Source: Bacillota bacterium
GTDB taxonomy: Bacteria; Bacillota; Sulfobacillia; Sulfobacillales; Sulfobacillaceae
Length of the DNA stretch: 45,574 bases
NCBI GenBank assembly: GCA_021821465.1
Contig: JAKACM010000030.1
Location: 1 to 45,574, forward strand
Direction of reading: 5' to 3'
In this document: positions 1 through 7,034 of the stretch, one piece after another
Numbering within the stretch: the first letter of the stretch is position 1
How the letters are laid out: the number at the start of each line of letters is the position of its first letter
Made by a program: the position numbers and the translations under genes
The notes under the pieces: model-generated
Told to the model about the DNA's origin: nothing
Seen by the model: the letters and a program-made list of their open reading frames with translations, nothing else
Databases searched by the model: none

Positions 1-1312
1 GACTGGTCAATTCGCCCGGCAAATCAATACCCGTCGGCTTGTTGATCAAAAAGTTCCGCATCCATTGGTCCATGGTGTTAATTCCCATGCGGTAGCCCAA
101 GGTGTAGAAAAAGACGTCATCGGAGAGGCCGATGGCCTGTTCGATGTTCAGCCAGCCAAACCCCGGAGCATACCAGTTGCCGAAAGCTCGGTCTTTGGGG
201 AAATATCCGGGGTCATAAATTTCCGAAGTCGGTGTCACGACCTTGGAAGCCAAGGCGGCCACCGCCATAATGGGTTTAAACACCGATCCGGGGGCAAAGT
301 ATCCGGAAATGGCCTCATTGACGAAAGGGCTGACGCCAAGCTTTTTCACTAACGGGCTTGATACGAGTTGCGTCCAATAATTGCTGTATTCCTTGGGATT
401 GGTCGGCACCAGCTTATTGGGATTATAGCTGGGCAGACTGGACATGGCCAACACATCGCCATTATTGGGGTTCATGGCAATTACCGCACCCTGAATCGCT
501 CCGCTGCTATGGGAAAATGACACAGTGGAATGCCGCATGGCCTTCATGACATAAGCCAAGGAGTTCTGCGCCGTTTGCTCCAAGCGCCAGTTGATAGTCA
601 AGTGCAGCGTGTCGCCTGGGGTAGGCCCCGAGCGACTCAGCAATTTGACAAGTTGTCCTTGGCGGTTCACTTCCGCATATTCCCCTCCGGCGTGCCCATG
701 CAAATACTGGTTATATTGCTCCTCCAGACCGGCCGCGCCGACCAGAGAGTTAATCCCAAACCCTCTATTCTTGAGCTGCTGATATTGTTGGGCATCGATT
801 TTTTGGGTATAGCCGATGATATTGCCCATTAAACTTCCGTAGGGGTAGTAGCGGACAGCCGTGGCCTGAATTCGCAAGTTGGGCAGTTTATTGATATTTT
901 CTTCGATTTTTGTCATTTCTGCGGCCGTTAAACCCGAGGTAATCAACACCGGATCATAAGCCGGCATTTGCCCAATCTGCTTGGCAATCAAACTTTTTAA
1001 ATAGGATGGAGATTCTCCCATCTCCTGGCCCAGTAACGCCAGTTCCGAAGAAGGCATATTCTGTCCGTTAGCAAGATAATATAAGGTCCATGATGGTTTG
1101 GATGTCGCCACGACCGTGCCGTTAGACGTCACAATATTCCCACGAGGCGCAGGAATCGGAAGCTTGCGCAACGCATTGGCCTGCGCTAAAGATTGATAAT
1201 GGTGAGCATTTTTCACCTGAAGGTACCAAAAGCGGGTTCCGACCGCGGCAAAAGCTGCCGTCATCGCTGTCATTAGCACAATACTACGGTTGCGGGTTTG
1301 GCGGTTAATCAT
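1..1312 (-). CDS. Class B penicillin-binding protein, PBP2 type (C-terminus beyond window)
   Basis: This is a transpeptidase that cross-links peptidoglycan, probably during elongation. Only the first 437 residues are inside the window; the reading frame is open to base 1. An N-terminal membrane anchor lies at about residues 9-29, followed by a dimerisation region with the APRGNI motif. The transpeptidase domain shows SVFK with the catalytic Ser at residue 343 and then an S-D-D triad. The SxD form rather than SxN is what elongation PBP2 proteins carry. The KTG box should lie just outside the window. The ATG at 1312 has AAGGGGG six bases upstream. The absence of a glycosyltransferase domain makes it class B. 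A sporulation-specific paralogue (SpoVD-like) is less likely given the SxD. Confidence 0.88.
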   Translation of the reverse strand, partial: MINRQTRNRSIVLMTAMTAAFAAVGTRFWYLQVKNAHHYQSLAQANALRKLPIPAPRGNIVTSNGTVVATSKPSWTLYYLANGQNMPSSELALLGQEMGESPSYLKSLIAKQIGQMPAYDPVLITSGLTAAEMTKIEENINKLPNLRIQATAVRYYPYGSLMGNIIGYTQKIDAQQYQQLKNRGFGINSLVGAAGLEEQYNQYLHGHAGGEYAEVNRQGQLVKLLSRSGPTPGDTLHLTINWRLEQTAQNSLAYVMKAMRHSTVSFSHSSGAIQGAVIAMNPNNGDVLAMSSLPSYNPNKLVPTNPKEYSNYWTQLVSSPLVKKLGVSPFVNEAISGYFAPGSVFKPIMAVAALASKVVTPTSEIYDPGYFPKDRAFGNWYAPGFGWLNIEQAIGLSDDVFFYTLGYRMGINTMDQWMRNFLINKPTGIDLPGELTS

Positions 1313-1497
1313 TCACATCCCCCTTGATGTCTCTATATACCATAATAAAGGTTTCCAAGCGTTCGGGGAGTTGCTTTAAAAATAACTTATGGTCGGATTG
1401 GTAAATTCCATGCAAAGTCTTCGGTATAACGATACGGGGGAAAAATGAGAAAAGGCTTAAAGTGCAAAAAAAAATTACCGCTCAACCGTAGAGGTAC

Positions 1498-1530
1498 ATG
1501 GTGCCGAGAACCGCGACTTGAACCGGTACT
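1498..1530 (-). other. Degenerate copy of the tRNA-Leu 3' end (possible attachment-site remnant)
   Basis: About 32 bases repeat the T-arm, acceptor 3' strand and CCA of the tRNA-Leu at 3176-3264, in the same orientation, with one substitution and one inserted base. The inserted C breaks the T stem, and no 5' half is present, so this is not a functional tRNA. It lies downstream of the 3' end of the intact tRNA, with the four unknown genes between, which is the arrangement left by integration into a tRNA 3' end. Confidence 0.6.
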
Positions 1531-1685
1531 TCTAATATAGTTGTTCTATGGCATTTTACGGCACTGCACAAAACTCACCCAAATCTGTTGCTCTGATTGT
1601 TGCATGCCATCATTCTATGAGGTATCATCCTTTTTTACCGTTTTCATAGACTCGTGTGGACGGCGGGGGAGGGTTTTCCCCGCAC

Positions 1686-1958
1686 TCAGGATCCATTTTC
1701 TCGGACGCTGCCGTCTGCATTCATGGCATCACGTGAGCACGTCATATAAATGATCTTCGAGACAAGGTCGGCGTGATCGGGCTCGTCATTTTCAAGCGCG
1801 TGGAACCAACGCGACACCTCTTCCTTATTCTTCTGCAAAAGTTGAAGGAACATATCTTCCGAAGGCATACTGTATCCTTCGTCAATAGTTTCTCGGTTCA
1901 AGGCGTTTACAAGCGTCCCCAGTCTGACCTTGAACGATTCGTCACGGATATGTGTCAC
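1686..1958 (-). CDS. Hypothetical protein, last gene of the tRNA-flanked cluster
   Basis: I do not recognise this 90-residue protein. It is acidic and predicted mostly helical, with one Cys near the C-terminus, and shows no signal peptide or membrane segment. Its ATG overlaps the stop of the preceding gene by four bases (ATGA), which suggests translational coupling and argues that it is real. It is the last of four same-strand small genes running from 2873 to 1686. The sequence around it looks somewhat richer in A+T than the housekeeping genes nearby. Nothing in the sequence indicates its function. Confidence 0.6.
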   Translation of the reverse strand: MTHIRDESFKVRLGTLVNALNRETIDEGYSMPSEDMFLQLLQKNKEEVSRWFHALENDEPDHADLVSKIIYMTCSRDAMNADGSVRENGS

Positions 1959-2296
1959 GGGTAACTCCCTTTCACCCGACCGATGGTGCTTCCGGTCTGA
2001 GACAGAGATGTATACCCCCTAATTTGTCCTAATCCGGCTCTTCGCAAACGTTCAGATGAGCTGTCCGTGAATTGGTCCCATTGTAGAGAAGACAACAGAC
2101 TGATCCCCTTCATGTGTTTCCAAAATTCTCCGCGCGTAACGATACTGGCTAATGGGAGCGCATCGATATTAAAATTCACGATTCTAAAATTCTTTGTCGG
2201 TTTACCAACTTCTTGAAGTAAAGGTTGTATTGCCGAATAAAAAACTGTGCGACTCTCCAACGGTTCTTTAGCAGCGTACACCATTTCACTGCTCAT
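1955..2296 (-). CDS. Hypothetical protein of the tRNA-flanked cluster
   Basis: This 113-residue protein is not recognised. It has a mixed alpha/beta composition, no membrane segment and no Cys pairs. A GGAGG-type ribosome site lies upstream of the ATG at 2296 (GAGGTGAGGG). It sits 15 bases after the 69-residue gene and overlaps the next gene by four bases, so the cluster reads as one transcript. The C-terminal stretch is rich in Ser, Thr and Gly and may be disordered. It could be a structural or regulatory partner of its neighbours, but there is no direct evidence. Confidence 0.6.
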   Translation of the reverse strand: MSSEMVYAAKEPLESRTVFYSAIQPLLQEVGKPTKNFRIVNFNIDALPLASIVTRGEFWKHMKGISLLSSLQWDQFTDSSSERLRRAGLGQIRGYTSLSQTGSTIGRVKGSYP

Positions 2297-2311
2297 AATC
2301 CCTCACCTCCT

Positions 2312-2521
2312 TTACTCCTGGCCCAATGACAATTGCAAAAGATCTTGCAAAATATCCATATGATGCGAAAAAGCCGAACGAATATGATCCGGAGTCAAAG
2401 ATCCTTTGGCATTGACGCCAATTAAGCGAAAATCCATTTCTTCTGTAGATTCAGGTTCTAATATCCATTGAAACTCGACGTTGTTCTCAAAAAATTTAAC
2501 GCTCACACTACACTCTCTCAA
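2312..2521 (-). CDS. Small hypothetical protein of the tRNA-flanked cluster
   Basis: This is a 69-residue acidic protein with no recognised domain. The frame opens with TTG at 2521, but the GTG at 2506-2508, a few codons in and preceded by GAGAG, is an equally good start and would give a product of about 64 residues. It has predicted beta strands at the N-terminus (residues 5-40) and a helix at the C-terminus ending in a Leu-rich stretch. It lies 31 bases downstream of the 106-residue gene and 15 bases upstream of the 113-residue gene. The function is unknown. Confidence 0.5.
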   Translation of the reverse strand: MRECSVSVKFFENNVEFQWILEPESTEEMDFRLIGVNAKGSLTPDHIRSAFSHHMDILQDLLQLSLGQE

Positions 2522-2552
2522 TGTTCCAGGGAATCTGTCTGCTTCGATTCCG

Positions 2553-2873
2553 TTAGGAAAGCCGTTCTACGGAAAAGGAAGCAGAGTCGGGCGATGCGTG
2601 TACGGCACCAAAGGTCACGGTCGTTAATGCTCCGTCAGCCCAATCTATAATGTCAGACAGTTGACCTAAAGTTTTGAGGATCACGTCAATCGACTTGACG
2701 GGGTCTTCCACCTCATCTTCTCGGATGACGATAGACTCGTGGGTAATTATTATAGCCCTACGTTCTTTATTTAAGGCCACGTATCTCGCTTCAGGTTCCA
2801 TCCGTTCTGGATACTCTTCCCGAAGTAAAGGCGCGATACGAGCTGCAAAGTCGCCATTAATCGTCAAGTTCAA
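2553..2873 (-). CDS. Hypothetical protein, first gene of the tRNA-flanked cluster
   Basis: This is a 106-residue protein of unknown family. No ATG is available upstream before an in-frame stop, so it must begin at TTG 2873 or at the TTG two codons further in; both lack a strong ribosome site. Residues 1-60 look like a compact alpha/beta fold with an ERRAIIITHES strand, followed by a helical region. It is the first gene after the dyad at 2948-2977 and therefore probably sets expression of the four-gene cluster. It has no signal peptide and no membrane segment. Confidence 0.55.
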   Translation of the reverse strand: MNLTINGDFAARIAPLLREEYPERMEPEARYVALNKERRAIIITHESIVIREDEVEDPVKSIDVILKTLGQLSDIIDWADGALTTVTFGAVHASPDSASFSVERLS

Positions 2874-2947
2874 GGACGATATCTCGATTAAGACCGTTGA
2901 AATGACTGTGTGTCAATATCCATCTTAACCTTCACAATGTTTAATTC

Positions 2948-2977
2948 TTAAAGTGAGTATACTGCTCCTCACTTTAA
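2948..2977. promoter_or_regulatory. 10-bp perfect dyad, possible operator of the unknown cluster
   Basis: Arms TTAAAGTGAG and CTCACTTTAA are separated by ten bases, giving 20 bases (two helical turns) between half-site centres. It lies about 75 bases upstream of the first gene of the minus-strand cluster. It is not followed by a T-tract on either strand, so an operator is favoured over a terminator. The binding protein is unknown. Confidence 0.45.
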
Positions 2978-3130
2978 TATGTTCCCGCCGATTCGATGCA
3001 AAATCTGAAGGCAATCCCTTCTTTCTATGTACCAGGCCTCCAAGTGCATAACGGAATCTCGCTCTTTACCATGTGGGCAACGCACCATTGCGGATGGCCA
3101 TGTGGTGTGGATGACGTATCATTTTTGGGT

Positions 3131-3156
3131 AAAACAAAAACCGCAATCTCTTGCGG
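3131..3156 (-). terminator. Intrinsic terminator of tRNA-Leu
   Basis: Read on the minus strand there is a 6-bp stem CCGCAA/TTGCGG with a GAGA tetraloop, followed at once by TTTTTGTTTT. It starts about 20 bases after the CCA of the tRNA gene. Confidence 0.85.
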
Positions 3157-3175
3157 AATAAGGGTTTTAAGCATG

Positions 3176-3264
3176 TGGTGCCGGGAACCGGACTTGAACC
3201 GGTACGAACATTCCTGCCCGGAGGATTTTAAGTCCTCTGCGTCTGCCTATTCCGCCATCCCGGC
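3176..3264 (-). tRNA. tRNA-Leu (anticodon UAA)
   Basis: The 7-bp acceptor stem GCCGGGA/TCCCGGC, the T arm ACCGG-TTCAAGT-CCGGT, and an anticodon stem GAGGA/TCCTC around the loop CTTAAAA are all visible, giving anticodon UAA. A long variable arm typical of class II tRNA-Leu is present. The CCA end is encoded at 3176-3178. It is transcribed towards lower coordinates and has its own terminator. A degenerate copy of its 3' end lies at 1498-1530. Confidence 0.95.
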
Positions 3265-3273
3265 ATTTATTGT

Positions 3274-3699
3274 TTATCGGCTTGCACCGCGGCCTCCCCG
3301 TTTCGATTCGGTGTTTCGCCGCAAATCTTGCAACCGATCCTCACTGTCTTTCATAAACCGTTGCATCTTATCTTCAAACGACGGTTGAGCTGACGCTCCA
3401 GTGGATCGCCTTTCGCGGTGAGGGGTTTCTCGCACCGAAGAGCCTTCTCGCTGTCCTTTATGCAGAGCTTGACGTATAGAAAGAGCAATTTTACCGGAAG
3501 CATCCATTGATAAAATCTTCACGGTAACCTTGTCGCTTTCCTTAAGATACTCCTTGATATCTTTAACGTATGCATCTGCGACTTCCGAAATATGAACCAA
3601 CCCAGTCTTTCCTGTGGGCAAAACAACAAAAGCACCAAAAGGCGCTATACCGCTTACGGTTCCTTCCACGATTTGCCCTACTTCAAGTTCAGACGGCAT
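3274..3699 (-). CDS. yabR: S1 domain RNA-binding protein, YabR/GSP13 family
   Basis: This is a small cytoplasmic RNA-binding protein thought to act at the ribosome or on mRNA. Residues 1-75 form a single S1/OB domain with the hallmark GIAPFGAFVVLP...GLVHISEVADAYVKDI. The remainder is a basic, disordered tail ending in an RG-rich stretch. The length of 141 residues fits the family (about 130). The ATG at 3699 has AGGAGG upstream, but about 14 bases away, which is unusually far. As in Bacillus it follows divIC, here after a 358-base gap, and it lies just before tRNA-Leu in the direction of transcription. The family assignment is secure; the exact cellular role is less so. Confidence 0.9.
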   Translation of the reverse strand: MPSELEVGQIVEGTVSGIAPFGAFVVLPTGKTGLVHISEVADAYVKDIKEYLKESDKVTVKILSMDASGKIALSIRQALHKGQREGSSVRETPHRERRSTGASAQPSFEDKMQRFMKDSEDRLQDLRRNTESKRGGRGASR

Positions 3700-4057
3700 A
3701 CGTCTTATATAATCCTCCTATTGAAACATGCATAACCACCGTTGCTACGTGAACATTATAAAATACTGCAGACAGCACTGTCAATCGCTTTGCTCAATGC
3801 CGCATACTTGACAATTTGAAGACTCTCGGAAATTGGGGTGTATCAAATCTTTATCAGCTGCCCCCCACAAATTTATTGCCCACCATGGTGAAGATTCTGC
3901 AAAACTATAACTTACTCGTATTAACTCTAACATGAGGGGAAAATGGCTGGGATGTCTTTTTTCCGAAATGCCACGAGTTTAGGTTCCCCAGTGCCATCCG
4001 ACCGCGACACCCTTCTGTCTCCAAAGTACGCAATGAATTCAGTCTGTTTGGTCAATA
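3700..4057. other. Intergenic stretch between divIC and yabR
   Basis: These 358 bases hold no credible gene on either strand. They must contain the yabR promoter, but I cannot fix a convincing -35/-10 pair. No tRNA or strong hairpin was seen. Confidence 0.5.
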
Positions 4058-4333
4058 CTAAGGCTTATTGGGATTGGGAACAGGTATTTGTCCCGTAATC
4101 ATTTTTTTTACCAAGGCCGGATTGTGCAATTCCTGCATGTCCTGTTTTAGTCGCGTATTCTCGGATTGCACGACTTGAATATGGTGCATTATCGTCGCCT
4201 CATCATGACTTAAAACCCAAATGTGAAGACCTGACTGAATGCTCCAAAATCCTAAATAGCCCACGACGAATACTGTGATCAACCTCTTCCACTTCCAACG
4301 CCAATAAAACCGTTTCTTCTTCCCAGCCTCCAC
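4058..4333 (-). CDS. divIC: Septum formation initiator DivIC/FtsB-like protein
   Basis: This is a small bitopic division protein that works with FtsL and DivIB at the septum. A basic cytoplasmic N-terminus (residues 4-17, many Lys/Arg/Trp) precedes one membrane segment at about 18-38, then an extracytoplasmic coiled coil at about 40-72 with the typical ENTRLKQDMQEL pattern. It is 91 residues long; Bacillus DivIC is about 125. The GTG start overlaps the stop of the upstream HTH gene by one base (TAGTG), so the two are probably co-translated. The position after yabP and yabQ and before yabR matches Bacillus. Confidence 0.85.
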   Translation of the reverse strand: MEAGKKKRFYWRWKWKRLITVFVVGYLGFWSIQSGLHIWVLSHDEATIMHHIQVVQSENTRLKQDMQELHNPALVKKMITGQIPVPNPNKP

Positions 4334-4566
4334 TAAATATCTTCTCCTTCCTCCTCGTCGGCCATTACCCCCAAAGGATCACCGGCAATCACCAAGACAA
4401 CCTGATATCCCTTCGTTTTGGCTCGGTTGTAAAGCGTGGCCACCGTAGCCGGCGACAGTCCCAATCGTTTGGCCACCGCTTCATTGCCGACCCCGGTCTC
4501 CTTTAACGCCACCACTTGCCGTTCACGAAAAGAGAGTTTCTCCATGCCCCGAATTTCAATTTGCAT
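4333..4566 (-). CDS. Small LuxR/sigma-region-4-like helix-turn-helix protein
   Basis: This is a 77-residue protein dominated by a helix-turn-helix at about residues 10-55. The sequence LSFRERQVVALKETG...VAKRLGLSPATVATLYNRA resembles LuxR/GerE or sigma-70 region 4 DNA-binding units. No receiver or sensor domain is attached, and the C-terminus is an acidic tail. The ATG at 4566 has GGGAG six bases upstream. It lies between yabQ and divIC, a place where Bacillus has no such gene. It may be a transcription factor, or an anti-sigma-like fragment. The target is unknown; autoregulation of this sporulation/division operon is possible but not shown. Confidence 0.75.
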   Translation of the reverse strand: MQIEIRGMEKLSFRERQVVALKETGVGNEAVAKRLGLSPATVATLYNRAKTKGYQVVLVIAGDPLGVMADEEEGEDI

Positions 4567-4670
4567 TATTTCTCCCAGTTATCCACAGGATGTGTACAAG
4601 CTGTGTACAAAATTATGACAAAACAACTACAACGTCTTTTCATTATAAAGGACGTGCCCCGACTTCGTCA

Positions 4671-5108
4671 CTATATTTCGGGAGGATTAGACGGCGGAGG
4701 TTTTTTGGGGATGATGCTAACCATGCCCCGGACAAGCCAACGAGCCGGCAACGTGAGATAAAACACGGCTCGGGCTTCTGCGAACAGTACCTGCGAGACC
4801 AAGCGGAAAACCAATGGTGCAGCCAACCAGACCCATAATCCATAGCCCAAGCCCATGATCGGCACGCTCCACAAATGAACTGTTCCCCAATTCGTCCATA
4901 AATAGATGCCAAGGACAAAGACCGCCGCTATCATAAACCATAGCCAGTCCAAAAAATGCGAACAAATTCGCCACAGATGCCATTTCACCCGCATCGCTCC
5001 ATATAACGTCGAAAAAAATCCGAGACTAATCCCGGCTAAAAGCCAGACGGCAATCGTTGCCAGAGGCAACAGCAGGGGATTCCCTGTTACCGCCATAGCC
5101 GGGCCCAA
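4671..5108 (-). CDS. yabQ: Spore cortex biosynthesis membrane protein YabQ
   Basis: YabQ is an integral membrane protein of the outer forespore membrane required for cortex formation in Bacillus. The 145-residue product has four to five hydrophobic segments (about 9-33, 47-68, 73-92, 94-112) and the family pattern GFFSTLYGAMRVKWHLWRICSHFLDW. The start codon lies inside the end of yabP, overlapping it by 22 bases, so the two are translationally coupled. A polyproline C-terminal tail (KKPPPSNPP) follows the last membrane segment. A second start a few codons in (MAVTG) is possible. Confidence 0.85.
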   Translation of the reverse strand: MGPAMAVTGNPLLLPLATIAVWLLAGISLGFFSTLYGAMRVKWHLWRICSHFLDWLWFMIAAVFVLGIYLWTNWGTVHLWSVPIMGLGYGLWVWLAAPLVFRLVSQVLFAEARAVFYLTLPARWLVRGMVSIIPKKPPPSNPPEI

Positions 5109-5371
5109 GTTCCTCCACCTTTCACCGTTTTTCTCCGGGAATAGGTCAGCGAATCAATGTCGCCCTCGGCGATAAAATTGCCCGAATCCAAATCGAGTTG
5201 ATGTATGCGTAATTTGCGCCCTCTGATGGTCAAAATACCCATATCGGTTGAGAGCAATATCGCATCATCATCAAAATTCTCAACATGCTGTACCCCATCA
5301 ATGGACAATTGCGCACGGTTGGTCAGGGTCAAGGTATGGCTACGGGTTTTGTCACGTTTTTCGTCCGCCAC
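5087..5371 (-). CDS. yabP: Sporulation protein YabP
   Basis: YabP is a small sporulation protein of the YabP/YqfC family, made in the mother cell and needed with YabQ for the cortex. The 94-residue product is a beta-rich domain with the family features: LTLTNRAQLSIDGVQHVENFDDDAILLSTDMG followed by a second half ending in an ADIDSLTYS-like strand. The GTG start at 5371 is preceded by GTGAGG seven bases upstream. The arrangement rqcP-yabP-yabQ-divIC follows Bacillus. Sigma-E control would be expected from the family, but I could not identify a clear promoter in the 55 bases upstream. Confidence 0.88.
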   Translation of the reverse strand: MADEKRDKTRSHTLTLTNRAQLSIDGVQHVENFDDDAILLSTDMGILTIRGRKLRIHQLDLDSGNFIAEGDIDSLTYSRRKTVKGGGTWARLWR

Positions 5372-5426
5372 GACACGGCCTCACTTTCGTCGAATGTCAT
5401 AGAAGACTATGCCGCAATACCATAAA

Positions 5427-5666
5427 CTAGACCTCGTGAAACAGTTCTGAGGCCTTGTTAGCGGAAATATTGTCCACAACCCGGTCCACTACCACACTTA
5501 AGGTTTTGGCGGGCAATTTCACCTCTATATGGTCACCGACGTGGACCATATACCCCGCTTTCACCACTTTCCCGTTGACAAGAACCCACCCCTTGTCACA
5601 AATTTCGTTGGCCAAGGTTCGGCGTTTGATGATCCGACTCACCTTTAAAAACTTGTCAATTCTCAT
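5427..5666 (-). CDS. rqcP: S4-domain RNA-binding protein RqcP (YabO)
   Basis: This is a 79-residue protein consisting almost wholly of an S4 RNA-binding domain: MRIDKFLKVSRIIKRRTLANE...G-V-V-N-G-K-V-K-AGYMVHVGD-I-V-L. In Bacillus RqcP works with RqcH to add alanine tails to nascent chains on stalled 60S-like ribosomal subunits. The ATG at 5666 has AAGGA six bases upstream. It lies 38 bases after the hup terminator and 55 bases before yabP, in the conserved place. Other short S4 proteins (HslR type) share the fold; the synteny favours RqcP. Confidence 0.9.
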   Translation of the reverse strand: MRIDKFLKVSRIIKRRTLANEICDKGWVLVNGKVVKAGYMVHVGDHIEVKLPAKTLSVVVDRVVDNISANKASELFHEV

Positions 5667-5704
5667 AAAAGTTCCTTCTTCCTCTTACCCACACTTTTCC
5701 GCAC

Positions 5705-5730
5705 AAAAAAGCCCTGCACAATGCAGGGCT
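5705..5730 (-). terminator. Intrinsic terminator of hup
   Basis: On the minus strand a perfect 9-bp stem AGCCCTGCA/TGCAGGGCT with a 3-base loop is followed by TTTTTT. It lies 14 bases beyond the hup stop codon. Confidence 0.9.
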
Positions 5731-5743
5731 ACATATCGCCAAA

Positions 5744-6019
5744 TTATTTGGCTACGGACTCTTTCAGGGCTTTTCCGGCCTTGAAAGCAGGGACTTTGCC
5801 TCCCGCAATTTCCAAGGTATCGCCCGTTCGGGGATTACGTCCAATTCGAGCAGCCCTTTCCCGCACTTCGAAGGTCCCGAATCCCACCAACGAAACCTTG
5901 TCCCCTTTGGTCAGGGCCTCTTCAATCGATTCAACCATGGCATTGACCGCCCGTTCCGCATCTTTTTTGCTCATTCCGGACCGGTCTGCCACGTTCGATA
6001 TCAAATCCGCTTTATTCAA
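5744..6019 (-). CDS. hup: DNA-binding protein HU
   Basis: HU is a histone-like dimer that bends and compacts DNA. The 91-residue product covers the whole family: N-terminal helices [20 protein letters not shown], the [21 protein letters not shown] core, and the DNA-embracing arm ending [13 protein letters not shown] place the start at TTG 6019: AGGAGG sits seven bases upstream and the protein then begins exactly like other HU proteins. The ATG two codons earlier is only one base from the AGGAGG and is unlikely. The gene has its own terminator. It stands between mazG and rqcP, as in Bacillus relatives where HU or YabN is found here. Confidence 0.95.
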   Translation of the reverse strand: MNKADLISNVADRSGMSKKDAERAVNAMVESIEEALTKGDKVSLVGFGTFEVRERAARIGRNPRTGDTLEIAGGKVPAFKAGKALKESVAK

Positions 6020-6105
6020 AATCATCCCTCCTGTATCCTTTACCGAATTTTGGTGCGATTCATGCTCGTTATTCGCCAGGATTAAGTAAAAATCCTCTCT
6101 TGTGT

Positions 6106-7011
6106 TTACGAAAAAGTGTGGCCACTCGTGAAAAACGCCAGACGTGTCCACAACGACCACTCCACATCCCGATGATATTGCCGGCTCACGTCCGAAACGG
6201 CCCAGGCTGCATCGGCTAGCGTTTCTTCCAGTTTCCCCTCATTATTTCCGATGTAAACCTGCAAAAACTCAGACAGAGCCGCAAAAACGTCACTTGGCGG
6301 AACAATACCCCTTTTGCTGAGCCGCTCGGCCCAAGCTAAACTGGGATAGACCCATTCCGCCAAATGGGTGCGGGGCTTATCCAAAGCTTTTAATTGCTCC
6401 CACTGTTCATTTACGGCCTGTGGTGTTGTCCAATGTTCGTTTGCAAACACATGGGGATGCCGCCTGATCAGTTTATCCACCTCTCGTTTGATCACATCAG
6501 CCAGAGAGAATCCACGGGCGATCAGGGCGTGAAACACTACCTGCAGCAGAACATCGCCCAGTTCATCGGCTAGGCCATTTTCGTCTCCTGCTATCAGCGC
6601 CTCACCCGCTTCGTAACTTTCGTCAAGCAAATACCGAAGCAAAGACAAAGGAGTCTGTTCACGGTCCCAAGGACAGCCGTCTTCACCTAAGAGTCTTGCC
6701 ATCACATGCTCTAACGGTCCGGCGGAAGTGGGATTTCCGGGAAGTTTAAGCGAGTCACCGGGTTCAAGCTGAATCTTGTTGAGTTCCTCCCAATTCAATT
6801 CCCTCGACTCCCCCAAGCGAGGACAAACCGTCATTCGAGAGTTCCCCGGAAAACATGCGCCAAAATTCCGATATAAATCGCTTCCTTGAGCCGGACCTTC
6901 GATAATAAAATGGTCTTCGTCCCCCCTTGACGGGTGAAATGTCCATTGGGCCAAGTTGGCGGCTCCTTTCCCCACAAGCGATAGCTCAGTATACCAGGTT
7001 ATCCCTGACAT
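6106..7011 (-). CDS. mazG: MazG-family nucleoside triphosphate pyrophosphohydrolase with unusual N-terminus
   Basis: It hydrolyses (d)NTPs to NMP and pyrophosphate, cleaning damaged or excess nucleotides. The MazG domain begins near residue 105 with GCPWDREQT and carries the metal-binding E134xxE137-x12-E150xxD153. Downstream are the VFANEHW and NEQWEQLK segments seen in MazG. The first 100 residues do not look like the tetrapyrrole-methylase domain of Bacillus YabN and are not recognised. The chosen ATG at 7011 has only a weak ribosome site; the frame stays open upstream to 7167 inside the spoVB-like gene. The C-terminal half is shorter than in two-domain MazG proteins. Confidence 0.85.
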   Translation of the reverse strand: MSGITWYTELSLVGKGAANLAQWTFHPSRGDEDHFIIEGPAQGSDLYRNFGACFPGNSRMTVCPRLGESRELNWEELNKIQLEPGDSLKLPGNPTSAGPLEHVMARLLGEDGCPWDREQTPLSLLRYLLDESYEAGEALIAGDENGLADELGDVLLQVVFHALIARGFSLADVIKREVDKLIRRHPHVFANEHWTTPQAVNEQWEQLKALDKPRTHLAEWVYPSLAWAERLSKRGIVPPSDVFAALSEFLQVYIGNNEGKLEETLADAAWAVSDVSRQYHRDVEWSLWTRLAFFTSGHTFS

Positions 7012-7034
7012 ACCAAAGAATATAGGGTTTTGCC

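Noticed and set aside
1498..1530. Second functional tRNA-Leu
   Set aside because: Only the 3' part is present and the T stem is disrupted by an inserted base; there is no anticodon arm.
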